DNA of 64,000 nucleotides from Hahella sp050299855 (GCA_050299855.1 JBNKWQ010000043.1:124001-188000); one strand, 5' to 3'. Counted from the first letter of the stretch, positions 18,637-27,930 are shown. A program made the numbers and translations. The notes: generated from the letters alone by a model not told the origin.

Positions 18637-20526
18637 TCATGCTACTTCGCCGCGTAATGCCCGGACCTTTAATTCCAGCGATTTGGCATCCACAGCGTTT
18701 GCCGGTACTAACTGGTCGGCAACGAGTTCCACTTTAGACCAGAAGCGGCTGGGCAGCTTGGTCAATGCCGGTTGCCCCTTGTGGCTGAAGAACGACCCCC
18801 ATAACCCTTTAAGCGCCATAGGCACAACAGGTACCGGGTTTCGCGCAACAATCATCTCAACACCTTTGCGAAAAGTATCGATTTCTCCCGTTTTGGTGAG
18901 ACGACCCTCCGGGAAAATGCATATCAGCTCACCATCAGACAGCGCCTGGCTAATAGAATCAAAAGCCTGACGATAGATTTCCGGATCCCTTTTCTCAGAC
19001 GTTATCGGGATAGTTTTGGCAAGACGAAAAAACCACGCCATACCCTTCATATTGGCAATATCACGGTCCATGACAAACCTTATAGGCCTTCTGATTGCCC
19101 CGCCTATCAGAAGTGCATCCACGTAACTTACATGATTGCAAACCAGCACTGCAGCGCCTTCCTGTGGGATGTTTTCGAGCCCTTTCCTGGTCACCCGGTA
19201 CATCGTATGCCCAAGCATCCAGATAAAAAATCTCAGTACAAACTCCGGTACCTGCTGGAAGATGTAGAAGGCTACAACGCCATTCATAATGGCAAGCACT
19301 AGAAAATATTCCGGGATCGAAAGCTTGATAAGCGACAACATGACAATTGCAACAATCGCACTTACTACCATAAATATCGCATTCATGACATTGTTCAGAG
19401 CAATGACCTGCGCCCGCCTTTTTTCGTCAGAACGTTCCTGTATCAAAGCGTAGAGAGGCACTATATAGAAGCCGCCAAAGACGCCTATCAATAGCAGGTC
19501 TACCAACACCCCATAACTACTTGAGTCCGATAGAAATTCAACCACACCACGCTCAGTCAGTCCTGCAAGTTCGGGTGTGGCGAAATAGAGATCAATACCG
19601 AAAATGGTAAGCCCCAGCGAACCAATCGGCACTAATCCAAGCTCTACTCGTCCTTCAGAAAGCTTGGCGCACAATACAGATCCCAATGCGATACCGACAG
19701 AAAATAGCGTCAGAAGACCAGTCGCAACCGCAGGATTCCCCAGCAGGTATTCCTTGGTAAACAGATTGAATTGGGTCAGATAGCTGGCACCCAGAAACCA
19801 GAACCAGCTGATAGCCATAATGGATAGAAATACGGCCCGATTCCCCTTGGTTAAACGAATTGTCTCCAGTGTCTCCGTAAGGGGATTAAAGTTAATTTTA
19901 AGGGTCGGATTGGCCGAAGGAGCCGCAGGTATCCTGAGACTGCTCAGGTAGCCCAGGATGGCAACAAAGATGATCCCCCCGGAGATGTACTCTAAGCCTC
20001 CTGGTAGGACAAATAACACACCGGCGATAATTGTACCTAACAGGATCGCCAGAAAGGTCCCCATTTCCACCAGCGCATTGCCAGTCAAAAGCTCACTGGG
20101 AGATAAGTGTTGGGGCAAAATGGAATATTTTACCGGTCCAAACATTGCCGACTGGACTCCCATTAGAAACAACAACACCAGCAACAATGTTGTCGAATGC
20201 AAAATAAAGGCCACTGCAGCCATGGACATTAGCACTATTTCAGCTAGCTTTATCCATCGTATCAGCCTTCCCTTCTCCATTTTATCGGCAATTTGACCCG
20301 CCAGCGGTGAAAAAAGAAAAAAAGGCAAGATGAAGAGACCAGATGCCAGGTTGATTAACGAAGCACTATTTAACGAAGCACTATTTGAAGTAACGATCAC
20401 ATATGTAAACAGCAGCAGAATTCCCTGCTTGAATAGGTTGTCGTTAAAAGCACCAAATGCCTGGGTCAGGAAGTAAGGTAAAAAGCGCACTTTTGTGAGC
20501 AATTCAAATACGCCACCACCAGCCAT
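18637..20526 (-). CDS. LplT-PlsC fusion: lysophospholipid transporter with acyltransferase domain
   Basis: The 629-residue protein joins an MFS transporter (residues about 1-430, around 12 hydrophobic helices, start LPYFLTQAFGAFNDNLFKQG) to a PlsC-type acyltransferase (about 435-629). The acyltransferase has the motif NHVSYVDA (H-x4-D) and the substrate-binding FPEGRLTKTG. Lysophospholipids would be flipped inward by the transporter half and reacylated by the second. In E. coli the same steps are done by separate LplT and Aas. A 15-bp tandem repeat (20357-20386 region) duplicates the residues NSASL in the first helical region. It is monocistronic, divergent from the AEC carrier. Confidence 0.88.
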   Translation of the reverse strand: MAGGGVFELLTKVRFLPYFLTQAFGAFNDNLFKQGILLLFTYVIVTSNSASLNSASLINLASGLFILPFFLFSPLAGQIADKMEKGRLIRWIKLAEIVLMSMAAVAFILHSTTLLLVLLFLMGVQSAMFGPVKYSILPQHLSPSELLTGNALVEMGTFLAILLGTIIAGVLFVLPGGLEYISGGIIFVAILGYLSSLRIPAAPSANPTLKINFNPLTETLETIRLTKGNRAVFLSIMAISWFWFLGASYLTQFNLFTKEYLLGNPAVATGLLTLFSVGIALGSVLCAKLSEGRVELGLVPIGSLGLTIFGIDLYFATPELAGLTERGVVEFLSDSSSYGVLVDLLLIGVFGGFYIVPLYALIQERSDEKRRAQVIALNNVMNAIFMVVSAIVAIVMLSLIKLSIPEYFLVLAIMNGVVAFYIFQQVPEFVLRFFIWMLGHTMYRVTRKGLENIPQEGAAVLVCNHVSYVDALLIGGAIRRPIRFVMDRDIANMKGMAWFFRLAKTIPITSEKRDPEIYRQAFDSISQALSDGELICIFPEGRLTKTGEIDTFRKGVEMIVARNPVPVVPMALKGLWGSFFSHKGQPALTKLPSRFWSKVELVADQLVPANAVDAKSLELKVRALRGEVA

Positions 20527-20782
20527 AGGTCTCTTCCTTCAATGTCGATAGATAAGTGATTATAAATCTCGTAACACATTGTTTTAACGAAGGCTAGCAC
20601 CCAACCCAAGCTATTGCCACCCAGCATTTCAAGGTTGCCCCCTCGCGCACTTAAAGCTGTGTTTAGTAATACTTGCACTGAAGCGAAAAACCTAAAGGCT
20701 AGCGAAAGGTCTAACTTTGCCCTGAACCGGATCTGCCGCGCTATACTGCCCTCACTCAAACCCGCTTTGGTGCAAGGTGTCT

Positions 20783-21646
20783 ATGTTCGGTCAGGTCGTC
20801 GATATTGTTGTTCCTGTTTTTGCCGTCGTCTTTATCGGCTTGTTTTATCAAAGACTCAAGCCTATCAGTGCGACGACCCTTAACCAGACTAATCTCGACA
20901 TCTTTGTCCCGGTACTCATATTCTCAGCACTTTCCAAGGATGCTCTGAACCTATCTGGTTACTCGCCCATTATCGCTGCCACAATCGCTATAGTATTGCT
21001 TCCAGGCCTCCTATCACTTATCTGGACCCGCTTTGTCCCGGCCAAAGTGCTAATTCCCCCCATGATGTTTAGAAACACCGGCAACCTAGGTTTACCACTG
21101 GCCGTCTACACGTTGGGTGATGAAGTATTGCCTCTCGCAGTTCTACTCTTCGTTATTGCTAACACCTTGCACTTTACTGTGGGCCTCAAAATCCTCACCT
21201 CCCATAGCGGCTTCAAACTGTTAAAGAGCCCCATGATCATAGCTACCATACTTGGACTGGCAGTGGGGCAAATGGAGATACATTTTCCCCTTTGGCTGGA
21301 AAGAGGGCTGGCTCTGGCAGGACAAGTCGCCATTCCACTAATGCTGTTTACATTAGGCACAAGAATGGTCGAAATGAAATGGTCTGATTGGCTTGTAGGT
21401 ATACTAACGGCTGTTTGGGCTCCAATTTCAGGGCTGGTCATTGCCCTCGGTGCCATTGAAGTATTTTCTTTGGCCGGCGTAGAAAGGCAACTGCTAATAC
21501 TTTATGCATTGCTTCCACCAGCCGTACTTAATTACTTGCTGGCAGATCAGTACAATCAAAGCCCCAATAGGGTGGCGACTATTGTGTTATTTGGCAATGC
21601 CGCCAGTTTATTGGTTTACCCAATTGCCTTGATTTTTATCCTCTGA
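20783..21646 (+). CDS. AEC (auxin efflux carrier) family transporter
   Basis: This 287-residue integral membrane protein has around ten hydrophobic helices and the AEC-family features FRNTGNLGLPLAVY (about residues 94-107) and VAIPLMLFTLGTRM (about 187-200), with the broken helices typical of the fold. AEC carriers in bacteria export or take up small organic acids such as malate; the substrate here is unknown. The ATG at 20783 is preferred to a GTG six bases earlier. It is transcribed divergently from the LplT-PlsC gene. Confidence 0.85.
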   Translation: MFGQVVDIVVPVFAVVFIGLFYQRLKPISATTLNQTNLDIFVPVLIFSALSKDALNLSGYSPIIAATIAIVLLPGLLSLIWTRFVPAKVLIPPMMFRNTGNLGLPLAVYTLGDEVLPLAVLLFVIANTLHFTVGLKILTSHSGFKLLKSPMIIATILGLAVGQMEIHFPLWLERGLALAGQVAIPLMLFTLGTRMVEMKWSDWLVGILTAVWAPISGLVIALGAIEVFSLAGVERQLLILYALLPPAVLNYLLADQYNQSPNRVATIVLFGNAASLLVYPIALIFIL

Positions 21647-21754
21647 TCAGTCTTCCATATAAAACATAATAAGTTGACGGTTTTTAGAAAGCGCTGTCGC
21701 TTTACCAGGACAAGCACAACTCAAATTTAAATGTCCGAACCAAGAGGAAATCCG

Positions 21755-22036
21755 ATGAACGACCTCAGCTATTTTCTGGATGACAACGAAGTCAGCGTCA
21801 ATACGTTTAGGGAAGATCCCGAAAGATGTGAGGCAGAGGATTTTTTGGTTGATGCCTATACCCGGGCCATAGGCGACATTAAATGCCAGGCCCATGATCA
21901 AGGCGCTGCCTACGCCCTACACTATGACACCAACTCCGGCGAATGCCGCATTAGAACTGTTGCCTGTTGCCCAGCATTCGACCATACAATGAATATGGCT
22001 CTCATGCAGCAGGTTACAGCAGAGGCTGATAGCTAG
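21755..22036 (+). CDS. Hypothetical 93-residue cytoplasmic protein
   Basis: I do not recognise this protein. The frame is open from 21731, but the ATG at 21755 is preceded by AGAGGAAA at good spacing and begins MNDLSYFLDDNE. It is acidic, has no membrane segment, and carries three to four cysteines (DIKCQAH, GECRIR, ACCPAF), the last pair adjacent. It follows the AEC gene by about 110 bp and precedes the tRNA cluster, which is on the other strand. Codon use and the clear ribosome-binding site support it as a real gene. Confidence 0.6.
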   Translation: MNDLSYFLDDNEVSVNTFREDPERCEAEDFLVDAYTRAIGDIKCQAHDQGAAYALHYDTNSGECRIRTVACCPAFDHTMNMALMQQVTAEADS

Positions 22037-22084
22037 CAGCTTAGAACCAAGAAGCGGCTAAATCGCCCTACCATTTCTTTTGCC

Positions 22085-22129
22085 AATAAAAAAGCCCCGC
22101 ACTTACGTGCAGGGCTTATTTATTTGGCG
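22085..22129. repeat. 45-bp direct repeat, distal copy (contains terminator)
   Basis: This copy is identical over 45 bp to 22244-22288 and lies 159 bp from it. It includes the terminator hairpin and the bases TGGCG that in the other copy form the 3' CCA end of tRNA-Glu. Confidence 0.9.
22087..22121 (-). terminator. Second terminator of the tRNA operon (duplicated copy)
   Basis: On the minus strand the stem AAGCCCTGCAC / GTGCGGGGCTT is followed by TTTTTTATT. It is the same hairpin as at 22246-22280 and would catch read-through from the tRNA-Ala/tRNA-Glu transcript. Confidence 0.8.
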
Positions 22130-22196
22130 CACAGCCGATGTCTTTTACACGCTATGCGTGACTTGAGGCCATCGTCGCTCAACCTTCCGGTTGAGC

Positions 22197-22215
22197 CCCC
22201 TAGGCGATTCGAACC
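22197..22215 (-). pseudogene. Relic of a tRNA-Glu T-arm
   Basis: Nineteen bases match the T-arm and 3' acceptor part of the intact tRNA-Glu (22290-22308) with one mismatch. The rest of a tRNA is not recognisable around it. It lies between the two 45-bp repeats, supporting a former second tRNA-Glu copy or a recombination scar. A nearby 8-bp perfect hairpin with a 4-nt loop (22177-22196) is unexplained. Confidence 0.45.
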
Positions 22216-22243
22216 GGCAGGGGGTTCGCATCCGTAGAAAACA

Positions 22244-22288
22244 AATAAAAAAGCCCCGCACTTACGTGCAGGGCTTATTTATTTGGCG
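22244..22288. repeat. 45-bp direct repeat, proximal copy (terminator plus tRNA 3' end)
   Basis: Identical to 22085-22129. It overlaps the last five bases of tRNA-Glu (CGCCA on the minus strand) and carries the first terminator. Confidence 0.9.
22246..22280 (-). terminator. Terminator of the tRNA-Ala/tRNA-Glu operon
   Basis: A GC-rich stem (AAGCCCTGCAC / GTGCGGGGCTT) followed by TTTTTT on the minus strand lies immediately downstream of tRNA-Glu. Confidence 0.85.
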
Positions 22289-22359
22289 TCCCCTAGGGGA
22301 TTCGAACCCCTGTTACCGCCGTGAAAGGGCGGTGTCCTAGGCCTCTAGACGAAGGGGAC
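22284..22359 (-). tRNA. tRNA-Glu (anticodon TTC)
   Basis: The 76-base gene, read on the minus strand, starts GTCCCCTTCGTCTAG and ends with an encoded CCA. The acceptor arms pair (GTCCCCT with AGGGGAC), the anticodon loop reads CTTTCAC with TTC, and the T-loop is TTCGAAT. It is the second gene of a tRNA-Ala/tRNA-Glu unit next to gltX, whose product charges it. Confidence 0.96.
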
Positions 22360-22392
22360 TAAAAGCTTTGTTTCACACTTCTAGGACGAAAG

Positions 22393-22468
22393 TGGTGGAG
22401 CCAGACGGGATCGAACCGTCGACCTCAACGCTGCCAGCGTTGCGCTCTCCCAGCTGAGCTATGGCCCC
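22393..22468 (-). tRNA. tRNA-Ala (anticodon GGC)
   Basis: The 76-base gene on the minus strand begins GGGGCCATAGCTCAG and ends with CCA. The anticodon stem CAACG/CGTTG encloses CTGGCAG, giving GGC. It lacks any introns or odd features and is cotranscribed with tRNA-Glu. Confidence 0.96.
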
Positions 22469-22483
22469 AAACAACGGAGGCGT

Positions 22484-22512
22484 ATGTTAGTGAGAACAGG
22501 AATCTGAGTCAA
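22484..22512 (-). promoter_or_regulatory. Sigma-70 promoter of the tRNA-Ala/tRNA-Glu operon
   Basis: On the minus strand TTGACT (22512-22507) and TAACAT (22489-22484) are separated by exactly 17 bp, ending 15 bases upstream of tRNA-Ala. Confidence 0.75.
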
Positions 22513-22539
22513 GAACAAATCACCATAAAATTTGAAAAA

Positions 22540-24036
22540 TTATTCCACAGTTTCCGTAGCTTGCAACTCTGCAAACTCTTTCTCCAATTTCTTCAGGCCT
22601 TTCTTGGATATCCCTCCCAGACTCTCAATGGCGTCTCGTAATCTTGCGCGAGACATGTCCGGACCGATAAAGGCCAGGGAATCCATAACAGACCACGAGT
22701 TTGGAGTTCCGGCAATTGCCACAAATATGGGAAACATGAAATCACCCATTTTCAAACCGAGCTGCTTAGATAGTTTCTTGGCATGGGAGAATAACTGATC
22801 TTTCTCCCAATCACGCTCTTGTTCGTAGATCCACAGGATAAACTGCAGCACCTTCTTTTGCGTGTCCAAATCCAGCTTGCCTTCGCTAAAATGGGTCTCG
22901 CCAAGGCCCAGGAAGCCGCTGCGTAGAAAAGTTGTCATAGGCGCTACGTCAGACAACACCTCTACCCGGCTCTTAATGTGGGACACCAGAGCGTTCAATT
23001 TAGACAGACCGTAACCCCAGCCTTCAACACGCTCAATAAATTCCTCATCTGTAAGTGAGTCCCGAATCCACAGAGCATTCAGCCAACGCAACTTAACCAG
23101 GTCAAATATTGGCCCCCCTAGCGAGACACGCTTGATATCAAAATGTTCGATCATCTCTTTTAGGGTAAATTTCTCACGCTCATCCGGCATTGACCAGCCC
23201 ATGCGCCCCAGATAGTTCAACAAGGCTTCCGGCAACACGCCAAAGCGTTCATAGAAATTAATGCTAGTTGGATTTTTTCGCTTACTGAGTTTGCTTTTAT
23301 CAGGATTCCGCAGCAAAGGCATATGACAGAGTGCAGGCATCTCCCAGCCAAAATAGTCGTAAAGCAACCAGTGTTTAGGGGCTGAACTTATCCATTCTTC
23401 ACCACGAATAACGTGAGTAATCTTCATTTGGTGATCATCTACCACGTTCGCCAGATGATAGGTAGGCATCCCGTCCGATTTAAGCAGAATCTGACAATCG
23501 ACCTGTGACCACTCGATTTCTATCGGCCCCCTGAGCATGTCGTCAATGATACAAACACCTTCATCCGGCACTTTCATGCGGATAACATAAGGCTCACCAG
23601 CATGTAGACGTTTTGTCACCTCTTCCTGGGGCAATTCCAGATCGCCCTTTATGCCTGGATTTAATCCTTGAGCTTTTCGTTCCTCGCGAATTGCATCCAA
23701 CTCTTCAGGTGTTCTAAAACAGTAGAATGCATGCCCTTTAGACACCAAATCTTCTGCGTAAGCTCGATAACCATCCTTACGTTCGCTCTGACGATAAGGG
23801 CCGTGTGGGCCACCGACATCCGGCCCTTCATCCCACTCCAGGCCCAACCAACGCAGTGCTTTGAGAATGTCATCTTCAGACTGCTGACTGCTGCGAACCT
23901 GGTCAGTATCTTCAATACGAAGGATAAACTGGCCACCATGCTGTCGCGCAAAGCACAGATTAAACAAAGCGATATATGCAGTGCCAACGTGCGGATCACC
24001 TGTTGGCGATGGCGCTATTCGAGTTCTTACCGTCAT
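22540..24036 (-). CDS. gltX: Glutamyl-tRNA synthetase
   Basis: The 498-residue product is a class I aminoacyl-tRNA synthetase: the HIGH-type motif appears as PHVGTAY (residues 15-21) within RIAPSPTGDPHVGTAY, and the KMSKS-type loop as KLSKRKN. Other GltX landmarks are FILRIEDTD, PTYHLANVVDDH and the C-terminal anticodon-binding helical domain. It charges tRNA-Glu and its full length separates it from the truncated GluQ-type paralogues. The gene lies just upstream of the tRNA-Ala/tRNA-Glu promoter on the same strand. Confidence 0.96.
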   Translation of the reverse strand: MTVRTRIAPSPTGDPHVGTAYIALFNLCFARQHGGQFILRIEDTDQVRSSQQSEDDILKALRWLGLEWDEGPDVGGPHGPYRQSERKDGYRAYAEDLVSKGHAFYCFRTPEELDAIREERKAQGLNPGIKGDLELPQEEVTKRLHAGEPYVIRMKVPDEGVCIIDDMLRGPIEIEWSQVDCQILLKSDGMPTYHLANVVDDHQMKITHVIRGEEWISSAPKHWLLYDYFGWEMPALCHMPLLRNPDKSKLSKRKNPTSINFYERFGVLPEALLNYLGRMGWSMPDEREKFTLKEMIEHFDIKRVSLGGPIFDLVKLRWLNALWIRDSLTDEEFIERVEGWGYGLSKLNALVSHIKSRVEVLSDVAPMTTFLRSGFLGLGETHFSEGKLDLDTQKKVLQFILWIYEQERDWEKDQLFSHAKKLSKQLGLKMGDFMFPIFVAIAGTPNSWSVMDSLAFIGPDMSRARLRDAIESLGGISKKGLKKLEKEFAELQATETVE

Positions 24037-24145
24037 TAAAAAATATCCTGTGAGTAACCGGAACTATCGAGGTTAAAAATTGGCAAGCATTATATCGGTC
24101 ACGGCCTGGATTTAATACTGGCTGGGAGGGATGATAAGTGTGTTG

Positions 24146-24172
24146 GGCAGCCGTGTGGCTAAACCGGCTGCC
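24146..24172. other. Hairpin between gltX and the GGDEF/EAL gene
   Basis: An 8-bp perfect stem (GGCAGCCG / CGGCTGCC) with an 11-nt loop lies in the 205-bp gap after the GGDEF/EAL gene. There is no T-run on either strand, so I leave its role open. Confidence 0.4.
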
Positions 24173-24241
24173 ACAATGGGGCGTGGTTTGAGCTAAAACA
24201 GGGTATACCCGATGATTTAGACGTGAATTAGCTTAATCTGC

Positions 24242-26734
24242 CTATTTATCGTTGATCACTTCTGAGCTGGGTATGCGAAACAGCTCTTCACGGAAATCTG
24301 TACGAAACTGGTCTGGAGGTACAGCAGCCTGGAGGTACACGCCCTGTGCGTAGTTAGCGCCAAACTGCTTGACTGATACCATGGTCGCCCTTCTTTCTAC
24401 TCCTAACACCACCACATCCAAGGCCAGATTGCGTGTCAGCTTCAAAATTGATTCAACCAACATTTCATTTTTTTCGTCGTAATCCATTTCCCGAATGAGA
24501 GATGAAGAAATTTTTATACGGTCAAATGCAAACTTTTTAAGCAAAGATAAATTAATGTCCTCTTTACCAAATTCATCCAGTGACGATTTGATTCCTCGCG
24601 ATTTCAGATTATTGAGAACATTAGTAACCATTAACTCATCCGGAGCATTGCATATAACCGATTCATTCAGCTCTACTTCAAGCAATTGACCGCTGATCTC
24701 ATACTTTTCAAGATTCTCGTCTATCAGTGGGATTAAGCGCCCGGAATATAGCTGGCTGGCCATAACATTGAAGGAAAGACGAATCTGTTCCGCTGCCCCC
24801 TCATTCAGAGCCTTCACAGTAGTAAATATAAGATCAGCAAAAAGCTGCTCCATTTCAGATGAATATCCAGAGTCTTCCGCAACATTCCAGAACTGCTCTT
24901 GAGTCATGACAGTCTGATCAGGATGATTCCATCTGACAAAGGCTTCAAACTCATTGGCCATACCATTGGCCAGCGAGACTTTCGGCTGCAAATAAAGCGA
25001 GAATTGTTCCTCCTTCAAAGCCTGCACAAGCGCCTTTTCGGTGACGATACGTTTTTCCGAGGAGGCATTAAGTGCATGAGTAAAAAACCTGAAGCGACTA
25101 CCAGACTGTTGTTTGGCATCATACATCGCAAGGTCAGCACTTTTGAGAAGTAAATCCGGGGACTGACCATCTAAAGGATAAATCGCAATGCCAATGCTGA
25201 TATCCACTGTCAGACTAAGCCCATTAATATCAAAGCTGCGTTTAAACTGCTCCATAATACGTGAAGCGACAATGGATGCCTGATGAGACTTTTTAATATC
25301 GCGCAACAAAACGGAGAACTCGTCCCCACCGGTACGAATCATGACCTGGTCAGATACACCGTCCTCACCCATAACCTGCCGCGACACTTCATCGGAGATC
25401 CTCAGGCAAGACTGAATTCTCCGTGAAGCTTCTTTGACCAGTTCATCGCCGACTTTACTGCCATGCGACTGATTCAGCACTTTGAAATCGTTAATATCCA
25501 GATACAGGACAGCGAACACCTGATCCTGCCGGCTGGCCAGACTGACAGCTTTATCAAGTATTTTAGTAAACGCCTGACGATTGGGTAACCCAGTCAATGG
25601 ATCAAAGAAAGACATTTCTTTGACTTGCGTGCGCACAACTTTCTGCGACTCCGCCATGTCATTAACAAGGGCGTAAAGTTCACCAAATTCATCGTCACTT
25701 TTCTCGAATGGCAGCATTTCCCTACCGGCACGAAAATCCAACAACTGGTTCCTTAGCCGCATCAGAGGCGTTACCAGCATATTGTTCAAACCGGAATAGA
25801 TCAGTAGGAATGACAGGACGCTGAATCCGATTACGCTCCAAATAATTCCCCAGACAATCGGATTGACAACACGACTGATAACCTCCTGAGTAATCAACCC
25901 AGCCACCAGCAGCTGATCAGTCACCCGGTAAAATCCACCGAGATAATACTCCTGATCAATATTGATACTGCGTAGGCGGCCAATGCCGGAGTTAACCACA
26001 CGATTAATCAGGGAGCGTTTCGATTCGTCCAAAACCAAGGTTGAGAAATAAGGGTCGCCCGTGGAGCTGGTCAATGCTAGCAATCCTTCCGGCAGATCCA
26101 ACGCCATAGCCAAGCGTGAATTAACGTTAGGAATCCTCAGCACTAGCACCAAATACCCTTGAAATCGAGAGCCCGGCACGCTGGACGGATCGACATCGGT
26201 GGCCTGAATTCTCTGGGCAATGACATAATCTATATGCCCGTCGCCTTGGTTATCGTAATAAAGCTTGTCAATGAACTTCGGCCCCTCAGAAATCAGCCGT
26301 TTATGGAAGTCGTCCTTTAGGCGGGGAGGGGCAAACTCATCAACGACCAGCGTATCCGCACGCCCATCAGGCAGATAGATGCCAATTTCAATGTACTGGG
26401 GGAATGCCCGGCGATAATCACTCAGGATATGGAGAATAGCGGGCTGCATGACCCGATAGCGAGTAGATTCGGACAAGCCCAGATAACGGACAATGATCTC
26501 ATTTGTGGCAAATAGGTCCAGATTGGCCCTGGCTGTTGCCAGCTCCCGTGACAATTCAGAACTCAGGCTCCTTAATGCCAACTCCATCTGGTTCTCAAGA
26601 ATCCGTAGACTGTTCTCACGCATATAGAGGTAGGACATACTCCCAACCAACACAAGTGGCAGGGTAATCAGTGGCAGGACCACAAGAAAAATCTTAAGTC
26701 TGAGGTTCACCTTTGAAGTTAAACGGCCCAACAT
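24242..26734 (-). CDS. Membrane receptor with GGDEF and degenerate EAL domains (MbaA-like)
   Basis: The 830-residue protein has an N-terminal transmembrane helix (about 14-34), a periplasmic sensor region (about 35-285), a second helix (about 290-312), a HAMP-like linker, a GGDEF domain (intact GGDEF at 469-473) with an inserted stretch of about 15 residues before the motif, and an EAL-type domain. The EAL half is degenerate: EAF for EAL, DEFG for DDFG, and KISSS where KIDxS is expected, although ELNES and the FNVM segment persist. It likely makes c-di-GMP or only binds it. Its start codon abuts the stop of the polyamine-type binding protein gene, the arrangement seen in Vibrio NspS/MbaA. Confidence 0.85.
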   Translation of the reverse strand: MLGRLTSKVNLRLKIFLVVLPLITLPLVLVGSMSYLYMRENSLRILENQMELALRSLSSELSRELATARANLDLFATNEIIVRYLGLSESTRYRVMQPAILHILSDYRRAFPQYIEIGIYLPDGRADTLVVDEFAPPRLKDDFHKRLISEGPKFIDKLYYDNQGDGHIDYVIAQRIQATDVDPSSVPGSRFQGYLVLVLRIPNVNSRLAMALDLPEGLLALTSSTGDPYFSTLVLDESKRSLINRVVNSGIGRLRSINIDQEYYLGGFYRVTDQLLVAGLITQEVISRVVNPIVWGIIWSVIGFSVLSFLLIYSGLNNMLVTPLMRLRNQLLDFRAGREMLPFEKSDDEFGELYALVNDMAESQKVVRTQVKEMSFFDPLTGLPNRQAFTKILDKAVSLASRQDQVFAVLYLDINDFKVLNQSHGSKVGDELVKEASRRIQSCLRISDEVSRQVMGEDGVSDQVMIRTGGDEFSVLLRDIKKSHQASIVASRIMEQFKRSFDINGLSLTVDISIGIAIYPLDGQSPDLLLKSADLAMYDAKQQSGSRFRFFTHALNASSEKRIVTEKALVQALKEEQFSLYLQPKVSLANGMANEFEAFVRWNHPDQTVMTQEQFWNVAEDSGYSSEMEQLFADLIFTTVKALNEGAAEQIRLSFNVMASQLYSGRLIPLIDENLEKYEISGQLLEVELNESVICNAPDELMVTNVLNNLKSRGIKSSLDEFGKEDINLSLLKKFAFDRIKISSSLIREMDYDEKNEMLVESILKLTRNLALDVVVLGVERRATMVSVKQFGANYAQGVYLQAAVPPDQFRTDFREELFRIPSSEVINDK

Positions 26735-27859
26735 TTATTTCTTCAACTCTATAAACAACTGATTGCGATGCCGAAGCAACTCAGGTTCGACCCGAATATA
26801 GGATTCAGCCCTATCCATAACTTTCTGCGGCGGATAGATGACATTACTTCGCAGATGCTCCTCAGATAAAAACACCTCTGCGCCATTGACAACGGAACCG
26901 TAATTTAAAGATTCGGCCATTACGGCCGCATTTCTGGGCTCAAGCAAAAATTCAATAAACCGATGAGCTTGCTCTGGTTGCCTGGAGGCCTGGGCTACTG
27001 CTATATAATCTACCCAGAGATTAGTTCCATCTAGCGGATGTACATAGGCAATTCTGCTATCCATAGACTGCAATGTCAGTGCATCGCCACTGTAGACCAT
27101 GGCCATTGATACGTGATCATGCAATAACTCGGAGGTTTCATCCAGTCTGGGGTATGCATAACGGTATACAAACCCCTGAAAGTCAGCCAACACCCGGAAT
27201 GCTGCATCCAGCTGCTCACGAGACTGTGGATTAAGGGGCAACCCCAGGGACTTTTGCGCCACGCCAAATACATCGGCGGAATCATTTACCAGCATCACTT
27301 CCCGGTACAGATTCCGCTGAGGATTGAAAAACTCAGCCCAACTTTTTGGCGCGGACTCCATGAGGTCAGTACGGTAGGCTATTCCAAGTGTCCCCCAAAG
27401 CATGGGCACCGCATATTCAGCAAGCTCTGGGGCAAACAGCTGCCATTTACTGGCGATCCTTTGTCGTCCGGGAAGAAGAGCCAGGTCCAGAGGGCGTATC
27501 CACTCAGGGGCAATGTATTCCCTCATGGTGGCGCCGGAGCCGATGATCAAATCAAGCCCCTCACCTCCTGTCTGTGTTAACAAATCCTGTTTGGCTTCAT
27601 CTGAGGTGTAAAAATGGATCTTAATCTGTATACCGGTCTCACTGCGAAACCGCTTTAGTAAGGATTCCGGCATGTAGTCCGGCCAGTTGTATAACATCAG
27701 CACATTATCTGAATCCGTCGCTGCAACTGACGTGCTGCTGTCAGCATTACTCTGCGTGGGCAGGCATATTAGACCTGCGAGAACCAAGACAAATTTCCAT
27801 ATCGCTGGAAGCAGCATCCTGCTCAAAATAGATTTCGTTCTGTGAAAAAAAGCCTGCAT
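26735..27859 (-). CDS. Periplasmic polyamine-type substrate-binding protein (PotD/PotF/NspS-like)
   Basis: From the ATG at 27859 the product is 374 residues. It has a signal peptide (hydrophobic stretch LLPAIWKFVLVLAGLICL ending near SNA) and the PotD/PotF-type fold: YNWPDYMPESLL at the start of the mature protein, DLIIGSGATM, PMLWGTLGIAYR, and a C-terminal FIEFLLEPRNAAVMAE. The frame is open to 28138, but a terminator at 27931-27965 lies inside that extension, so it is not coding. No permease or ATPase genes follow; instead the gene abuts a GGDEF/EAL receptor with zero spacing, suggesting a sensing rather than a transport role. Confidence 0.85.
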   Translation of the reverse strand: MQAFFHRTKSILSRMLLPAIWKFVLVLAGLICLPTQSNADSSTSVAATDSDNVLMLYNWPDYMPESLLKRFRSETGIQIKIHFYTSDEAKQDLLTQTGGEGLDLIIGSGATMREYIAPEWIRPLDLALLPGRQRIASKWQLFAPELAEYAVPMLWGTLGIAYRTDLMESAPKSWAEFFNPQRNLYREVMLVNDSADVFGVAQKSLGLPLNPQSREQLDAAFRVLADFQGFVYRYAYPRLDETSELLHDHVSMAMVYSGDALTLQSMDSRIAYVHPLDGTNLWVDYIAVAQASRQPEQAHRFIEFLLEPRNAAVMAESLNYGSVVNGAEVFLSEEHLRSNVIYPPQKVMDRAESYIRVEPELLRHRNQLFIELKK

Positions 27860-27930
27860 AGTGCCAATTAAATACCCTAAGCCAGGAAAGCGTGGGAAGG
27901 AGCAACAGGTTATCAAACTAGCAGGCATTA

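Noticed and set aside
24146..24172. Hairpin considered as a terminator of the GGDEF/EAL gene
   Set aside because: There is no T-run on either strand, so I list it only as a hairpin.
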